From Pontiellaceae bacterium B1224 (GTDB lineage: Bacteria > Verrucomicrobiota > Kiritimatiellia > Kiritimatiellales > Pontiellaceae): a stretch of 64,000 bases of DNA. The notes beneath the pieces are model-generated. The model was not told the origin of the DNA, did not search any database, and saw nothing but the letters and a program-made list of their open reading frames with translations. The position numbers and the translations under genes were made by a program. Below, piece by piece: positions 1-7,310 of the stretch (within the stretch, counting starts at the first letter, position 1; each line of letters starts with the position of its first letter). The stretch spans positions 1-64,000 of the forward strand of contig JAROBA010000007.1 in assembly GCA_029432815.1 (NCBI GenBank), read 5' to 3'.

Positions 1-6
1 TTCACA

Positions 7-56
7 GGAAAACCATTTTTCCGACGTAATGTCATTCATTCTCAAAATGGTTTTCC
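7..56. repeat. 13-bp inverted repeat upstream of rsmD
   Basis: Positions 7-19 (GGAAAACCATTTT) are perfectly complementary to 44-56 (AAAATGGTTTTCC), with a 24-nt spacer. It could be a hairpin at the end of a gene lying left of the window or an operator. No run of T follows the right arm, so a simple intrinsic terminator is not obvious. Confidence 0.5.
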
Positions 57-135
57 TTACCAGAAATTGATAAATGAGAACATACAAGGCTATCGATGCC
101 CGCAGACAGACGTGGAATTGAGTGCTGGTTTTGGG

Positions 136-150
136 TTCCAGTGTTTGGAA
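136..150. repeat. Iterated palindrome, copy 1 (centre GTGTT)
   Basis: Perfect TTCCA-N5-TGGAA copy, non-coding, ending 19 bp before the rsmD start codon. Confidence 0.85.
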
Positions 151-169
151 TTTTCGGTAGGGTGTTTAG

Positions 170-727
170 ATGCGAATTACGAGTGGAATATTGAGGAACC
201 GACGCTTTGAGGTGCCTGACAGCGAAGTTCGGCCAACGATGGAGTCGGTGCGCGAAGCGATTTTTTCTTCGCTGGGTAATACATGTGACGGACTGAAGGT
301 GCTCGATCTTTTTGCCGGTTCCGGTGCGCTGGGCATGGAAGCCTGGAGCCGCGGTGCGGATTCTGTAACCTTTGTGGAGCAAAGTTCCAATGTCTGGAAA
401 AATCTGCAGCAGAATATCCAATCATTGGAAAACAACGATCTCGGAAAAGCGAAGTGCATTAAGTCCGATGCCGTGAAATGGCTGGCCCGGGCCGGACAGC
501 AGTTCGACCTTATTCTGGCCGATCCGCCCTATGATCTGCCCGATGCCATGGCGCATACGCTCGATGGAATCTTGGAACATTCCGTTTTAACTGGCCAGGG
601 AATACTGGTATATGAGATGCGCTCCAGGGGCGAACCGGTGGTTTCCAAGGACTGGAAGATCATACGCGATAAAAAATACGGCAAGACCCGGGTCTTGATA
701 CTTAAATTGAACAAGGATGCAACATGA
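170..727 (+). CDS. rsmD: 16S rRNA (guanine966-N2)-methyltransferase RsmD
   Basis: A 185-residue protein of normal family length. It methylates the N2 position of G966 in 16S rRNA during small-subunit assembly, using S-adenosylmethionine. Visible landmarks are the N-terminal RNA-contact segment RPTMESVREAIFSSLG (about residues 22-37), the SAM-binding motif VLDLFAGSGALG (about 44-55), and the catalytic-type motif ADPPYDLP (about 121-128). The next gene, coaD, overlaps its stop codon by four bases, so the two are translationally coupled; this rsmD-coaD pair is common in bacteria. Three iterated palindromes (two perfect, one with a mismatch) fall inside the gene and encode SNVWK, IQSLE and SKDWK, each in a different protein context. 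Confidence 0.95.
   Translation: MRITSGILRNRRFEVPDSEVRPTMESVREAIFSSLGNTCDGLKVLDLFAGSGALGMEAWSRGADSVTFVEQSSNVWKNLQQNIQSLENNDLGKAKCIKSDAVKWLARAGQQFDLILADPPYDLPDAMAHTLDGILEHSVLTGQGILVYEMRSRGEPVVSKDWKIIRDKKYGKTRVLILKLNKDAT
385..399. repeat. Iterated palindrome, copy 2 (centre ATGTC)
   Basis: Perfect copy inside rsmD, read as S-N-V-W-K. A one-mismatch copy follows at 416-430 (read I-Q-S-L-E), so two sites lie 31 bp apart. Confidence 0.85.
643..657. repeat. Iterated palindrome, copy 3 (centre AGGAC)
   Basis: Perfect copy inside rsmD, read as S-K-D-W-K. Confidence 0.85.
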
Positions 728-1203
728 ACGAAGCGGCAGTATGCGCAGGAACTTTCGATCCCATTACGATGGGGCACCTCGATGTGATTGAACGAGCTTC
801 GCGCATTTTCCCGCGTGTTGTCATTGCCGTGGCCGTCAACCCAGGAAAAAGCCCGCTGTTTTCGGTGGAAGAGCGGATTGAGCTGGTGAAAAAATCCACC
901 GCTCATCTATCCGGAATCGAAGTGGAAACGTTTAATGGCCTGTTGGTTGATTTTGCCAAAGCCAAAGGGGTCCACGTCATTGTTCGCGGGCTGCGGGCGT
1001 TTTCCGATTTTGAATATGAATTCCAAATGGCGCTGATGAACCGGAAACTGAAGTCCGAAATTGAAACCCTCTTTCTGATGCCGAAACAGGACTATTCCTA
1101 TGTCAGCTCCAGCAATGTGCGGACCGTGGCCTCGATGAGGGGCGACATCACCCCGTTCGTGCCGCCGCCTGTTGCTGAAGCGCTGCAGAAACGCTTTACT
1201 TAA
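724..1203 (+). CDS. coaD: Phosphopantetheine adenylyltransferase
   Basis: A 159-residue cytoplasmic enzyme that transfers AMP from ATP to 4'-phosphopantetheine, the fourth step of coenzyme A synthesis. The nucleotidyltransferase motif GTFDPITMGHLDVIERA (about residues 9-25) contains the T/HxGH signature. VRGLRAFSDFEYEFQMALMN (about 88-107) and the SYVSSSNVRTVA segment near residue 125 are family hallmarks. It starts with ATGA overlapping the rsmD stop and ends four bases inside the convergent merC-like gene. Length is typical. Confidence 0.96.
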   Translation: MNEAAVCAGTFDPITMGHLDVIERASRIFPRVVIAVAVNPGKSPLFSVEERIELVKKSTAHLSGIEVETFNGLLVDFAKAKGVHVIVRGLRAFSDFEYEFQMALMNRKLKSEIETLFLMPKQDYSYVSSSNVRTVASMRGDITPFVPPPVAEALQKRFT

Positions 1204-1655
1204 TGGCAGCAGTGGCTCTTTCGGCACAGTTTGAAGTTGCGAATGTGGGCGGATGCGATAAAAAGCCCGCCTGCGGTGTTGAACCATGCGCTTGGTGGAA
1301 TGGGGCCGCCGACGGCCCGAGAGCATCCCGCACAGGTGGCGCAGGTGGTGTGAGTCATATATTCGAAGAGCGTTACGGCAATCATAATGCCGAGGCCGAT
1401 CAGGGCCAGCGTCGCGGTCCATTTATCCTTGTGCTTCCTGCATCCCATAAAAATGGAGAGGGTTGTGGTGGGCAGTACAAGCAACAGCATCCAGAGGTGG
1501 AAGTGCTCATGGGCAAAGAGGCTGGCCGCAACGATGGGAAGCACTGCAAGCACGATCGGCATCATCAGGCAGTGAATGCCGCAGATGACGGCCATGCTGA
1601 TGGCGAGTTGATCGAGAATGGCAGTTGTTTTCGGGATGGATTGAATTGGTTTCAT
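1200..1655 (-). CDS. MerC-family small membrane protein of the zinc operon
   Basis: A 151-residue protein with four hydrophobic segments (about residues 15-40, 48-70, 83-103 and a weaker last one). The early CGIHCLMMP motif in the first membrane helix is the Cys pair typical of the MerC domain. MerC proteins were first known as inner-membrane mercuric ion transporters, but chromosomal homologues often sit in Zur-type zinc clusters. Here it is the last gene after znuB, eight bases away, so a role in zinc or other soft-metal movement is inferred. The C-terminus is Cys/His rich (CATCAGC and CRKSHCCH), which could bind metal. It overlaps the convergent coaD by four bases. Confidence 0.75.
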   Translation of the reverse strand: MKPIQSIPKTTAILDQLAISMAVICGIHCLMMPIVLAVLPIVAASLFAHEHFHLWMLLLVLPTTTLSIFMGCRKHKDKWTATLALIGLGIMIAVTLFEYMTHTTCATCAGCSRAVGGPIPPSAWFNTAGGLFIASAHIRNFKLCRKSHCCH

Positions 1656-1662
1656 AATCAGT

Positions 1663-2499
1663 TTAGTGGGGTTGGTTGATGGGAATTATTTTCCGATAGA
1701 TCCAGCTCGCAGCGGCTGCAATGCCGAAAAGCACACAGCTGACGATGCAGATGGTTTGATTGGTCGGGAAATCGTGTTCGAATGAAATCACCATTCCCAG
1801 AAAAGTGGCGAGCATTCCGGCGATCGGGGCAATGGCCAGCACCCATTTGATGCGTTTGCTTAAAATGAGTGCCGTCGCGGGGCAGACCACCAGATAGCAG
1901 AAGACCAGCAGAGCACCGGCAATTTGTGACGTTGCGGAAATCACCACGCCGAGCATGAGAAAGTAGAGCGATTCCCAGATCCACGTTTTGATGCCCAGCA
2001 CGCGGGCGGCTTCCCGATCGATAAAGCTGTAGAGAATGGGGCGCAGGAAGATCAGAAAAAGAACCAAGGCCGGAACCAGCAGGGCCAGCAAGGTATAGAG
2101 CTCTTTTTTTGAAGATAGAATCAAATCCCCATAGAGCACAGCATTCACTTCCATCAGCCCCGGTCCGCTTTTCGAGACCAGCAGAATGGACAGCGCGGAC
2201 GCCGCAATAAACATGATGCCCATCAGCGTATCGCGCGGAATCCGCTGCTTCTCAAATGGAATGGCGAGCAGACTGACCGATGCGAGCACGAGTACCAGCG
2301 ATCCGGCCAACGGTGGAATGCCGAGCAGGAAGGATGCGGCAACGCCGCAGGTGGCCACCTCGGATAGGGTAATGCCGATGAAGACCGCCCGTTTTAGGAT
2401 TACAAAAACGCCCAGCAGGGCACAGACCGCGGAAACGAGAAGTCCAGCGCGCAGGGCTTCTGGAAACTGGCAGTAGAGACAGGTCATGGCTTCATGCAT
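1663..2499 (-). CDS. znuB: Zinc ABC transporter permease
   Basis: An ABC-3 family permease of about 278 residues with eight or so hydrophobic helices. It forms the inner-membrane channel of the zinc importer with ZnuC and ZnuA. I chose the ATG at 2499 over an in-frame one at 2529, because GGAGG lies at good spacing before it and because it then overlaps the znuC stop by only eight bases. The conserved segment GVFVILKRAVFIGITLSEVATCGVAASFLLG, near the N-terminus, is typical of ZnuB/MntB permeases. Metal choice (zinc rather than manganese) is inferred from the His-rich neighbours. Confidence 0.88.
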   Translation of the reverse strand: MHEAMTCLYCQFPEALRAGLLVSAVCALLGVFVILKRAVFIGITLSEVATCGVAASFLLGIPPLAGSLVLVLASVSLLAIPFEKQRIPRDTLMGIMFIAASALSILLVSKSGPGLMEVNAVLYGDLILSSKKELYTLLALLVPALVLFLIFLRPILYSFIDREAARVLGIKTWIWESLYFLMLGVVISATSQIAGALLVFCYLVVCPATALILSKRIKWVLAIAPIAGMLATFLGMVISFEHDFPTNQTICIVSCVLFGIAAAASWIYRKIIPINQPH

Positions 2500-3169
2500 T
2501 GGCCGGTCCTCCGTCCCCAATGGAAACAATGGCGGCTTTGCCGTGCCGAACCTGACACATGCTGGAGGTCAGCGTTCGCATCAATTCCAGATCGTGGTGC
2601 GCCATCAACACCGTTTTGCCCTGTTCGCGATTGAGTTTGAGCAGATACCCGAGCACCTCGCGTTCCGACTGCTCATCCAGCTCGGAGGTTGGCTCATCCA
2701 TAATGATGACGTCCGGCCCGGAGACCAGTGCGCGGGCAATCAGCGTTTTCTGTTTCATGCCGCCGGACAGCTCACGGAAGGTTTTATCCGCGTGCTCAGC
2801 CATATCCAGCATGGCCAATGCGTTTTCAATCGCATCGCGCTGTTCAGCAGAGAGCGGGCGGAAGCGCCGCCGTTTTGGATAGAGCCCCATCCCGACAATT
2901 TGCCGAACGCTGACGGGAAAGAGCGGATCAATCACTTTATGCTGGGGAACATAGCCGGCCGTATTCTGATGGAAGGGGCTGTGAATCCGCCCCCGCCGAA
3001 TCGGAATAAGGCCGAGCATCGCGCGTAGAAGTGAGGTTTTTCCGGAACCGTTCGGCCCGGTGAAAGGCAGAAAAATTCCTTCCGGAATCTCCAGGTTCAC
3101 CTGATGCAGCACCTCGGTCCGGCCATAGGCCACACACACATCTTCGCATGTTATGATTGATCCGCTCAC
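2492..3169 (-). CDS. znuC: Zinc ABC transporter ATP-binding protein
   Basis: A 225-residue ATPase. Walker A is GPNGSGKTS (about residues 38-46), the signature is LSGGMKQKTLIARALVSGP, and Walker B is VIIMDEPTSELD, followed by the switch His in LMAHHDLE. It powers uptake through ZnuB at the inner face of the membrane. The start lies two bases after the znuA stop, so the znuACB genes are one transcription unit. Confidence 0.9.
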   Translation of the reverse strand: MSGSIITCEDVCVAYGRTEVLHQVNLEIPEGIFLPFTGPNGSGKTSLLRAMLGLIPIRRGRIHSPFHQNTAGYVPQHKVIDPLFPVSVRQIVGMGLYPKRRRFRPLSAEQRDAIENALAMLDMAEHADKTFRELSGGMKQKTLIARALVSGPDVIIMDEPTSELDEQSEREVLGYLLKLNREQGKTVLMAHHDLELMRTLTSSMCQVRHGKAAIVSIGDGGPANA

Positions 3170-3171
3170 GG

Positions 3172-4074
3172 TTAGCTTCCGGTGATCCGATTAATGATGA
3201 GATCAATCAGCTCGAAGTAGCCATCGCCTTCGGGATCGCCGCCGGTGTCGGTCGGGGCAATCACGATCCGGGCATCGGTTTTATCGGCCACCCGCTTGGC
3301 GGCCTTGGTGCTGTACCACGGTTCCTGCAGGATAAGCCCGATTTTTTGCGCACGGATGGTTTGCTCCACCTGGGTCAGGTGCGACGGACTGGGCGGAACG
3401 CCGGGCTTCGGTTCCAGTTCAGTGGCAATGTCGATGCCGAAGCGGTTCGTGAAATAGATCCAGCTTTTGTGATAGGTCACAATGGACTTACCATTAAGCG
3501 GCTCCATTTGGGCCATCCATCCAACCATTCGCCGGTCAATTTCCGCTCCGAAAGCGGCGGCGTTTTCAGCATAGGCCTCCGCATGTTCCGGATCGAGCAT
3601 TCCCAGTCGTTCCGCAATGACGCCAGCTACGAGCTTCGCATTTTCCGGATCAATCAGGTAGTGCGGGTTGCCCTGGGCATGAACATCGCCCATGGCCCGG
3701 CTCAGCATGCTGGCATCCGGAACTTCCAGTTTCCGGATCTGTTCCGACGTATCCAGATGTCCCGGTTGACCCGGTCTGATTTTACGGTTGCGCGAGCCGT
3801 TGATCACGGGCATTTCCCAACCGACCTCCAGGTCCATGCCGGTGCGGATCCAGAGATCCGCATTGCGGGCCATCATCACATATTTCGGACGGGCCTGCAG
3901 GTGGTGCGGATCCTGTTTTCCGGTGCAGATCGAGGCGACGGAAGTGTATTCACCGCCGACAATCTCTACAATGGATGCAAGGGTGGACGTGGTGGTCACC
4001 ACCTCCACCTGTTTCGCCAGTGCGATGGCCGAAGTTCCGACCAGAAGGGCCAATAGAATATTTTTTTTCAGCAT
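3172..4074 (-). CDS. znuA: Zinc ABC transporter periplasmic binding protein
   Basis: A 300-residue cluster A-I (TroA-like) solute-binding protein with a cleavable signal peptide (MLKKNILLALLVGTSAIALA). Likely metal ligands are in DPHHLQARPK (about residue 56), GNPHYLIDP (about 135), TYHKSW (about 200) and a late Asp. There is no long His-rich loop of the kind seen in many ZnuA proteins; in this operon the His-rich stretch is on the outer-membrane protein instead. It begins ten bases after the barrel gene. Confidence 0.9.
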   Translation of the reverse strand: MLKKNILLALLVGTSAIALAKQVEVVTTTSTLASIVEIVGGEYTSVASICTGKQDPHHLQARPKYVMMARNADLWIRTGMDLEVGWEMPVINGSRNRKIRPGQPGHLDTSEQIRKLEVPDASMLSRAMGDVHAQGNPHYLIDPENAKLVAGVIAERLGMLDPEHAEAYAENAAAFGAEIDRRMVGWMAQMEPLNGKSIVTYHKSWIYFTNRFGIDIATELEPKPGVPPSPSHLTQVEQTIRAQKIGLILQEPWYSTKAAKRVADKTDARIVIAPTDTGGDPEGDGYFELIDLIINRITGS

Positions 4075-4083
4075 GGCAGCCTC

Positions 4084-5412
4084 CTAGAACTGGTGGGCGC
4101 CATGGGCACCGATGGAGAAGGTTAACTGAACAAAGGCCTGCCAGACATTCTGCACGCCCTCGTCGCCAAGGTCGTAGTCGCCGTTGTCGAGCTGAAAGCG
4201 AATCAGCGAAAATTCAGAAGGCCGGAAATCAACCATGGCCGTTGCACGCCAGCTGTCGCCGTATTTTTCCTCGTCTTCGCCGGGTTCCTGAAATTCGTTG
4301 GTCAGGCCAACCTGATCCCAGCGAAGCCCAACATTCCAGCGAGGCAGAAAACCATAGGTGCCTTGAATATAATACCCATCCTGCGCGCTGGTCAGTGAGC
4401 CTGAAGCTGTCTGCTGATCGAGATCCTTGTTGCCCAGGTAATACTCGGCCTGCAGTTTGACATCGCCCTGGCCATAGGCCTGGAGGGAATCGTACATGTA
4501 GACGGCATCGCCCCCGACAAAAGAACTCAACCCATCGTAATAGTTGGTTGAAACACCCTCTTCATGAATTTCCTGATGCCTTCCAATCGCACCGAAAAGG
4601 CCCAGCTGAACTTCATGGTGATCGGCCTGAAGCGGTGCAAACTTAACCCAGCCAACACCCAGATGTGGTCCATCGTCTTCCGGCAAGGTTCCGGTGTCAT
4701 CATCCGCCCGGGCAAACAGGTTTTCATCGTCGCCCTGGAAAACCTCAGCGCCAAACAGGAGGAGATATTTTGAGGTGGGTGCCAGCCAGGAAACCTGAAC
4801 CCCGACATCATCCAGACCGTGGTCTCCAAAGGCCAATTCGTAGATCAACGGTTGATCCGCGAATTCCCATTCATGCTTATGTTTGGCATTAATATAGCCG
4901 AAGTTACTCTTGAATTTACCTGCTTTGGCCTGAAGCCCCCAGGGCAGGCCGGTGGTCTCTGCCCAGGCCTCTTCAATCTCTGCACTGTCTTCAAAGAGCG
5001 CGACAATAGCCTGAGTCCGGAAGTAGTTGTCAACTTCTGCGGAAAATGCCAGTTCCAGCTCTCCAAGATTAAAGCCGTTTTCATAGCCATGGTCATGATC
5101 ATGTTCTTCTTCATCATGAGAATGGCTTGCAAATCCGGGCATCTCTTCTTTCATATGGCTCAAACTTTCATCCGAGTCCTCATGATAGTAGACCATATCG
5201 ATAATCGCCGATATGGCCGGGTTGAAGGCTTGCAAGCCTCCTGAGGTATTCCCATAGAACTCGGTGTTTTCCAACGACTCCATCGTTGAAGGATTGTTGA
5301 TGTTTGCTGCCTTGGGAGTTGTATTTGTTGCGGTCTGACTGCTGTCGTTGTGGGCCGATGCCCAAAGGGTAGAGCCCGCCAACAATGTGGCCGACCAGGT
5401 AAGATGTTTCAT
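4084..5412 (-). CDS. Zinc-operon outer-membrane beta-barrel protein with His/Asp-rich segment
   Basis: About 442 residues with a signal peptide (MKHLTWSATLLAGSTLWASA). The start at 5412 is preceded by GGAGG five bases upstream, so the longer in-frame start at 5424 was rejected. After a His/Asp/Glu-rich stretch near residue 95 (HSHDEEEHDHDHGYE), the protein alternates short polar and aromatic segments and ends in an aromatic residue (GAHGAHQF), the classic outer-membrane barrel ending. It has no TonB box or plug domain that I can see, so it is more like a porin than a TonB receptor. Position upstream of znuA suggests it admits or gathers zinc at the cell surface; that role is inferred. Confidence 0.75.
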   Translation of the reverse strand: MKHLTWSATLLAGSTLWASAHNDSSQTATNTTPKAANINNPSTMESLENTEFYGNTSGGLQAFNPAISAIIDMVYYHEDSDESLSHMKEEMPGFASHSHDEEEHDHDHGYENGFNLGELELAFSAEVDNYFRTQAIVALFEDSAEIEEAWAETTGLPWGLQAKAGKFKSNFGYINAKHKHEWEFADQPLIYELAFGDHGLDDVGVQVSWLAPTSKYLLLFGAEVFQGDDENLFARADDDTGTLPEDDGPHLGVGWVKFAPLQADHHEVQLGLFGAIGRHQEIHEEGVSTNYYDGLSSFVGGDAVYMYDSLQAYGQGDVKLQAEYYLGNKDLDQQTASGSLTSAQDGYYIQGTYGFLPRWNVGLRWDQVGLTNEFQEPGEDEEKYGDSWRATAMVDFRPSEFSLIRFQLDNGDYDLGDEGVQNVWQAFVQLTFSIGAHGAHQF

Positions 5413-5470
5413 TGATTCCTCCAAAATTTCAAATGATTTAGTTTCCTGCCGTAACAGGACTGTATATAGG

Positions 5471-5827
5471 CTAAATCAGTTGAAACGGAGGGGCTCGGGC
5501 CTGCTGGTGATGAAAATGAGGTTCATCAACGGGTAATAGAATCGGTTTCGCTTCCTGAATGGAAATGCCGGTGTTTTTAATGTGTACGCAAAGCTCCGGA
5601 AGGTCGGCGGGCACAAGAATAAGTTCGCAAAGGGAGCAGTCGTCGTGGTGGTGCGGTTCCTCGGATTCCGGCTGTTCGGAAGCCGGAGCGGCATGGTTAT
5701 GCCCGCAGGAACTGACTAAATTCGATTCATGCTGATGCGCTTCGCCATGCATAGGCATGTGCAGCCAGGGCAGCAGCACGGCCAAAGTAAGATAAATTAG
5801 TGACAAACTGGATCGAATTAGTCTCAT
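5471..5827 (-). CDS. Small exported His/Cys-rich protein, first gene of the zinc operon
   Basis: A 118-residue protein with an N-terminal hydrophobic segment (residues 8-24) and then many His residues: MPMHGEAHQHESN, CGHNHAA, EEPHHHDDCSLCELI and HFHHQQ. The CSLC pair inside a His cluster is a likely metal site. It resembles short DUF2946-like proteins often found beside metal transporters, but I cannot assign it to a family. As first gene of the zinc uptake run it may be a periplasmic or membrane-bound metal buffer. Confidence 0.6.
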   Translation of the reverse strand: MRLIRSSLSLIYLTLAVLLPWLHMPMHGEAHQHESNLVSSCGHNHAAPASEQPESEEPHHHDDCSLCELILVPADLPELCVHIKNTGISIQEAKPILLPVDEPHFHHQQARAPPFQLI

Positions 5828-5930
5828 ATAAGAGCGGGTAAAAAATAGGATATGGGTTGACTCGTCAATGATTAAATAAATTCTAAACAGAGTAGAATAA
5901 TTTTAGAAAAACGCGGTTGCTATCCAAAAT
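5828..5930 (-). promoter_or_regulatory. Candidate promoter region of the zinc operon
   Basis: AT-rich 103 bp upstream of the first zinc-operon gene. It holds the small dyad TTGACTCGTCAA at 5857-5868, whose minus-strand reading gives a TTGACG -35-like box. Further upstream are paired TTCTAAA / TTTAGAA elements around 5880-5908. A Zur-type operator is expected here from the gene content, but none of these matches a consensus well enough to name it. Confidence 0.3.
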
Positions 5931-5965
5931 CGAAGTGTGTAGCTTTCCCGACTTGTTCCAATTCA

Positions 5966-6055
5966 GGAGAGGTGTCTGAGTGGCTTAAGGAGCTCGCTTG
6001 GAAAGCGAGTGTACGAGTAATCGTACCGGGAGTTCGAATCTCCCCCTCTCCGCCA
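5966..6055 (+). tRNA. tRNA-Ser (anticodon GGA)
   Basis: The acceptor stem GGAGAGG (5966-5972) pairs with CCTCTCC (6045-6051), followed by G and an encoded CCA. The anticodon arm CTCGC-TTGGAAA-GCGAG gives anticodon GGA. A long variable arm (TACGA-GTAA-TCGTA) and the T loop TTCGAAT fit a class II serine tRNA. Confidence 0.97.
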
Positions 6056-6122
6056 TTTTTTCCGAAGGTCGGAAAAAACGGCAGGCCGAATCCCGGGAAG
6101 GGGTCGGTTTGGAGCATAACAA

Positions 6123-6197
6123 GCGAGCGTAGCTCAGTGGTAGAGCTCGACCTTGCCAAGGTCGTTGTCGAGAGTTCGAATCTCTTCGCTCGCTCCA
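6123..6197 (+). tRNA. tRNA-Gly (anticodon GCC)
   Basis: The acceptor stem GCGAGCG (6123-6129) pairs with CGCTCGC (6187-6193), followed by T and an encoded CCA. The anticodon arm CGACC-TTGCCAA-GGTCG gives anticodon GCC. The T loop TTCGAAT is present. It lies 67 bp after tRNA-Ser and is probably cotranscribed. Confidence 0.97.
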
Positions 6198-6201
6198 TTT
6201 T

Positions 6202-6237
6202 AAAGGCCGGTTCCAATCATTGGAATCGGCCTTTTTT
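6202..6237 (+). terminator. tRNA operon terminator built from the iterated palindrome
   Basis: AAAGGCCGG (from 6202) pairs with TCGGCCTTTTTT (to 6237), and the inner stem is a complete copy of the 15-bp palindrome at 6211-6225. The T run follows directly. This is a good intrinsic terminator five bases after tRNA-Gly. Confidence 0.85.
6211..6225. repeat. Iterated palindrome, copy 4 (centre ATCAT)
   Basis: Perfect copy forming the core stem of the tRNA terminator. Confidence 0.9.
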
Positions 6238-6271
6238 CATTTCCTGTGGTCGCTATATTCCGGTACATCTT

Positions 6272-6286
6272 TTCCAATCATTGGAA
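6272..6286. repeat. Iterated palindrome, copy 5 (centre ATCAT)
   Basis: Perfect copy, identical to copy 4, ending eight bases before the next start codon, so it overlaps the ribosome-binding region of that gene. Confidence 0.9.
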
Positions 6287-6294
6287 CCCGTTGC

Positions 6295-7134
6295 ATGAAA
6301 TTCCCGAAATACAGTCTGCTGGCCGCGTTGCTACTTGCCAGTCTGCCGGCCATGGCGCAGACGGAAGATCCGCTGGATGCGCTCGATGTCAGCTATATCT
6401 ACGCCGCAGTGATGGGCTCGGGAACGTATAAAATTAACGATCTGCGAATCTCCATGCTTCGGGTGCCCTTCAGTTACACGCAGCAGGACTTGACGTTGGA
6501 GCAACCCGGCATCCGCTGGGATCTCCCTGTGGTTTTCGGCTATGACGCGTTGCAATATGAGGACTGGGTGAACCGGTTTCTGGAGGATGAACTCGTCACC
6601 TTAACCATTATGCCCGGCTTTGAAGTGATGCAGCATCTGACGGAGGCCTGGGTTTTTAAACCGTTCGGTAATCTGGGAATGAGCTATGATTTCACGCGGG
6701 ACGAACCCGTTCTGATGGGCGTGCTCGGCATACGGATGCTGGGAACCTGGGAATATGCCGATGCCTCCGAATTCCGAATGGGCACGTCCATGCGCTATGC
6801 GGCGGAATATCAGATTGAATCGGACCGCGGCCTCGGATTTTCCATGTGGGAAGTCGGCTTCGACTATCGCCGCGACACGCATATTCGGGTGATCTCCCGT
6901 GACACCAATGCGGGCGTCTACTGGCGCTCCCAGTTGTTTCTGCCCGAATGGACGTTGCAGAAATTTCGCCGAGGCGAGGACACATCAGTCGCGTTGATTA
7001 ATGAAATCGGGGTTTCCGTCGGACTCCGGCATCCCTTCAAAAAGTGGGGCCTCTCGGCATCGCGCGTCCGCACCGGCTTCCAGTTCGGCGACAACATCCG
7101 CGGCTGGACCTTCGGAACCGATTTCCCCTTTTAA
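6295..7134 (+). CDS. Putative exported beta-barrel protein of unknown function
   Basis: About 279 residues with a clear signal peptide (MKFPKYSLLAALLLASLPAMAQ). The rest is rich in alternating aromatic and polar residues and ends in F (TFGTDFPF), which suggests a small outer-membrane barrel. I do not recognise the family. The ATG at 6295 is chosen over an earlier in-frame start at 6220 because the signal peptide begins there; the ribosome site is weak and replaced by a palindrome copy, which is odd. It stands alone between the tRNA pair and the ABC-F gene. Confidence 0.65.
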   Translation: MKFPKYSLLAALLLASLPAMAQTEDPLDALDVSYIYAAVMGSGTYKINDLRISMLRVPFSYTQQDLTLEQPGIRWDLPVVFGYDALQYEDWVNRFLEDELVTLTIMPGFEVMQHLTEAWVFKPFGNLGMSYDFTRDEPVLMGVLGIRMLGTWEYADASEFRMGTSMRYAAEYQIESDRGLGFSMWEVGFDYRRDTHIRVISRDTNAGVYWRSQLFLPEWTLQKFRRGEDTSVALINEIGVSVGLRHPFKKWGLSASRVRTGFQFGDNIRGWTFGTDFPF

Positions 7135-7199
7135 GCCTATTGTCTGGCGCGGCCGGATCCAATTCGCTACGTTTTCCAGCCTTCGGAAAAAATGTAGAC

Positions 7200-7264
7200 G
7201 CGACGCCCTCGTCGCGTTCCGGCGGGACGGGGCCGCACTGCGGGAAAGGCGACGAGGGCGTCGC
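7200..7264. repeat. GC-rich 16-bp perfect inverted repeat
   Basis: GCGACGCCCTCGTCGC at 7200-7215 is perfectly complementary to 7249-7264, with a 33-nt spacer. It lies between the barrel gene and the ABC-F gene. It could be a REP-like element; no other copy was noticed in this window. Confidence 0.6.
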
Positions 7265-7310
7265 TTCCACCTTGTAGTCTCCCCGCTATGAGAACAACGA
7301 GTTTTAAACG

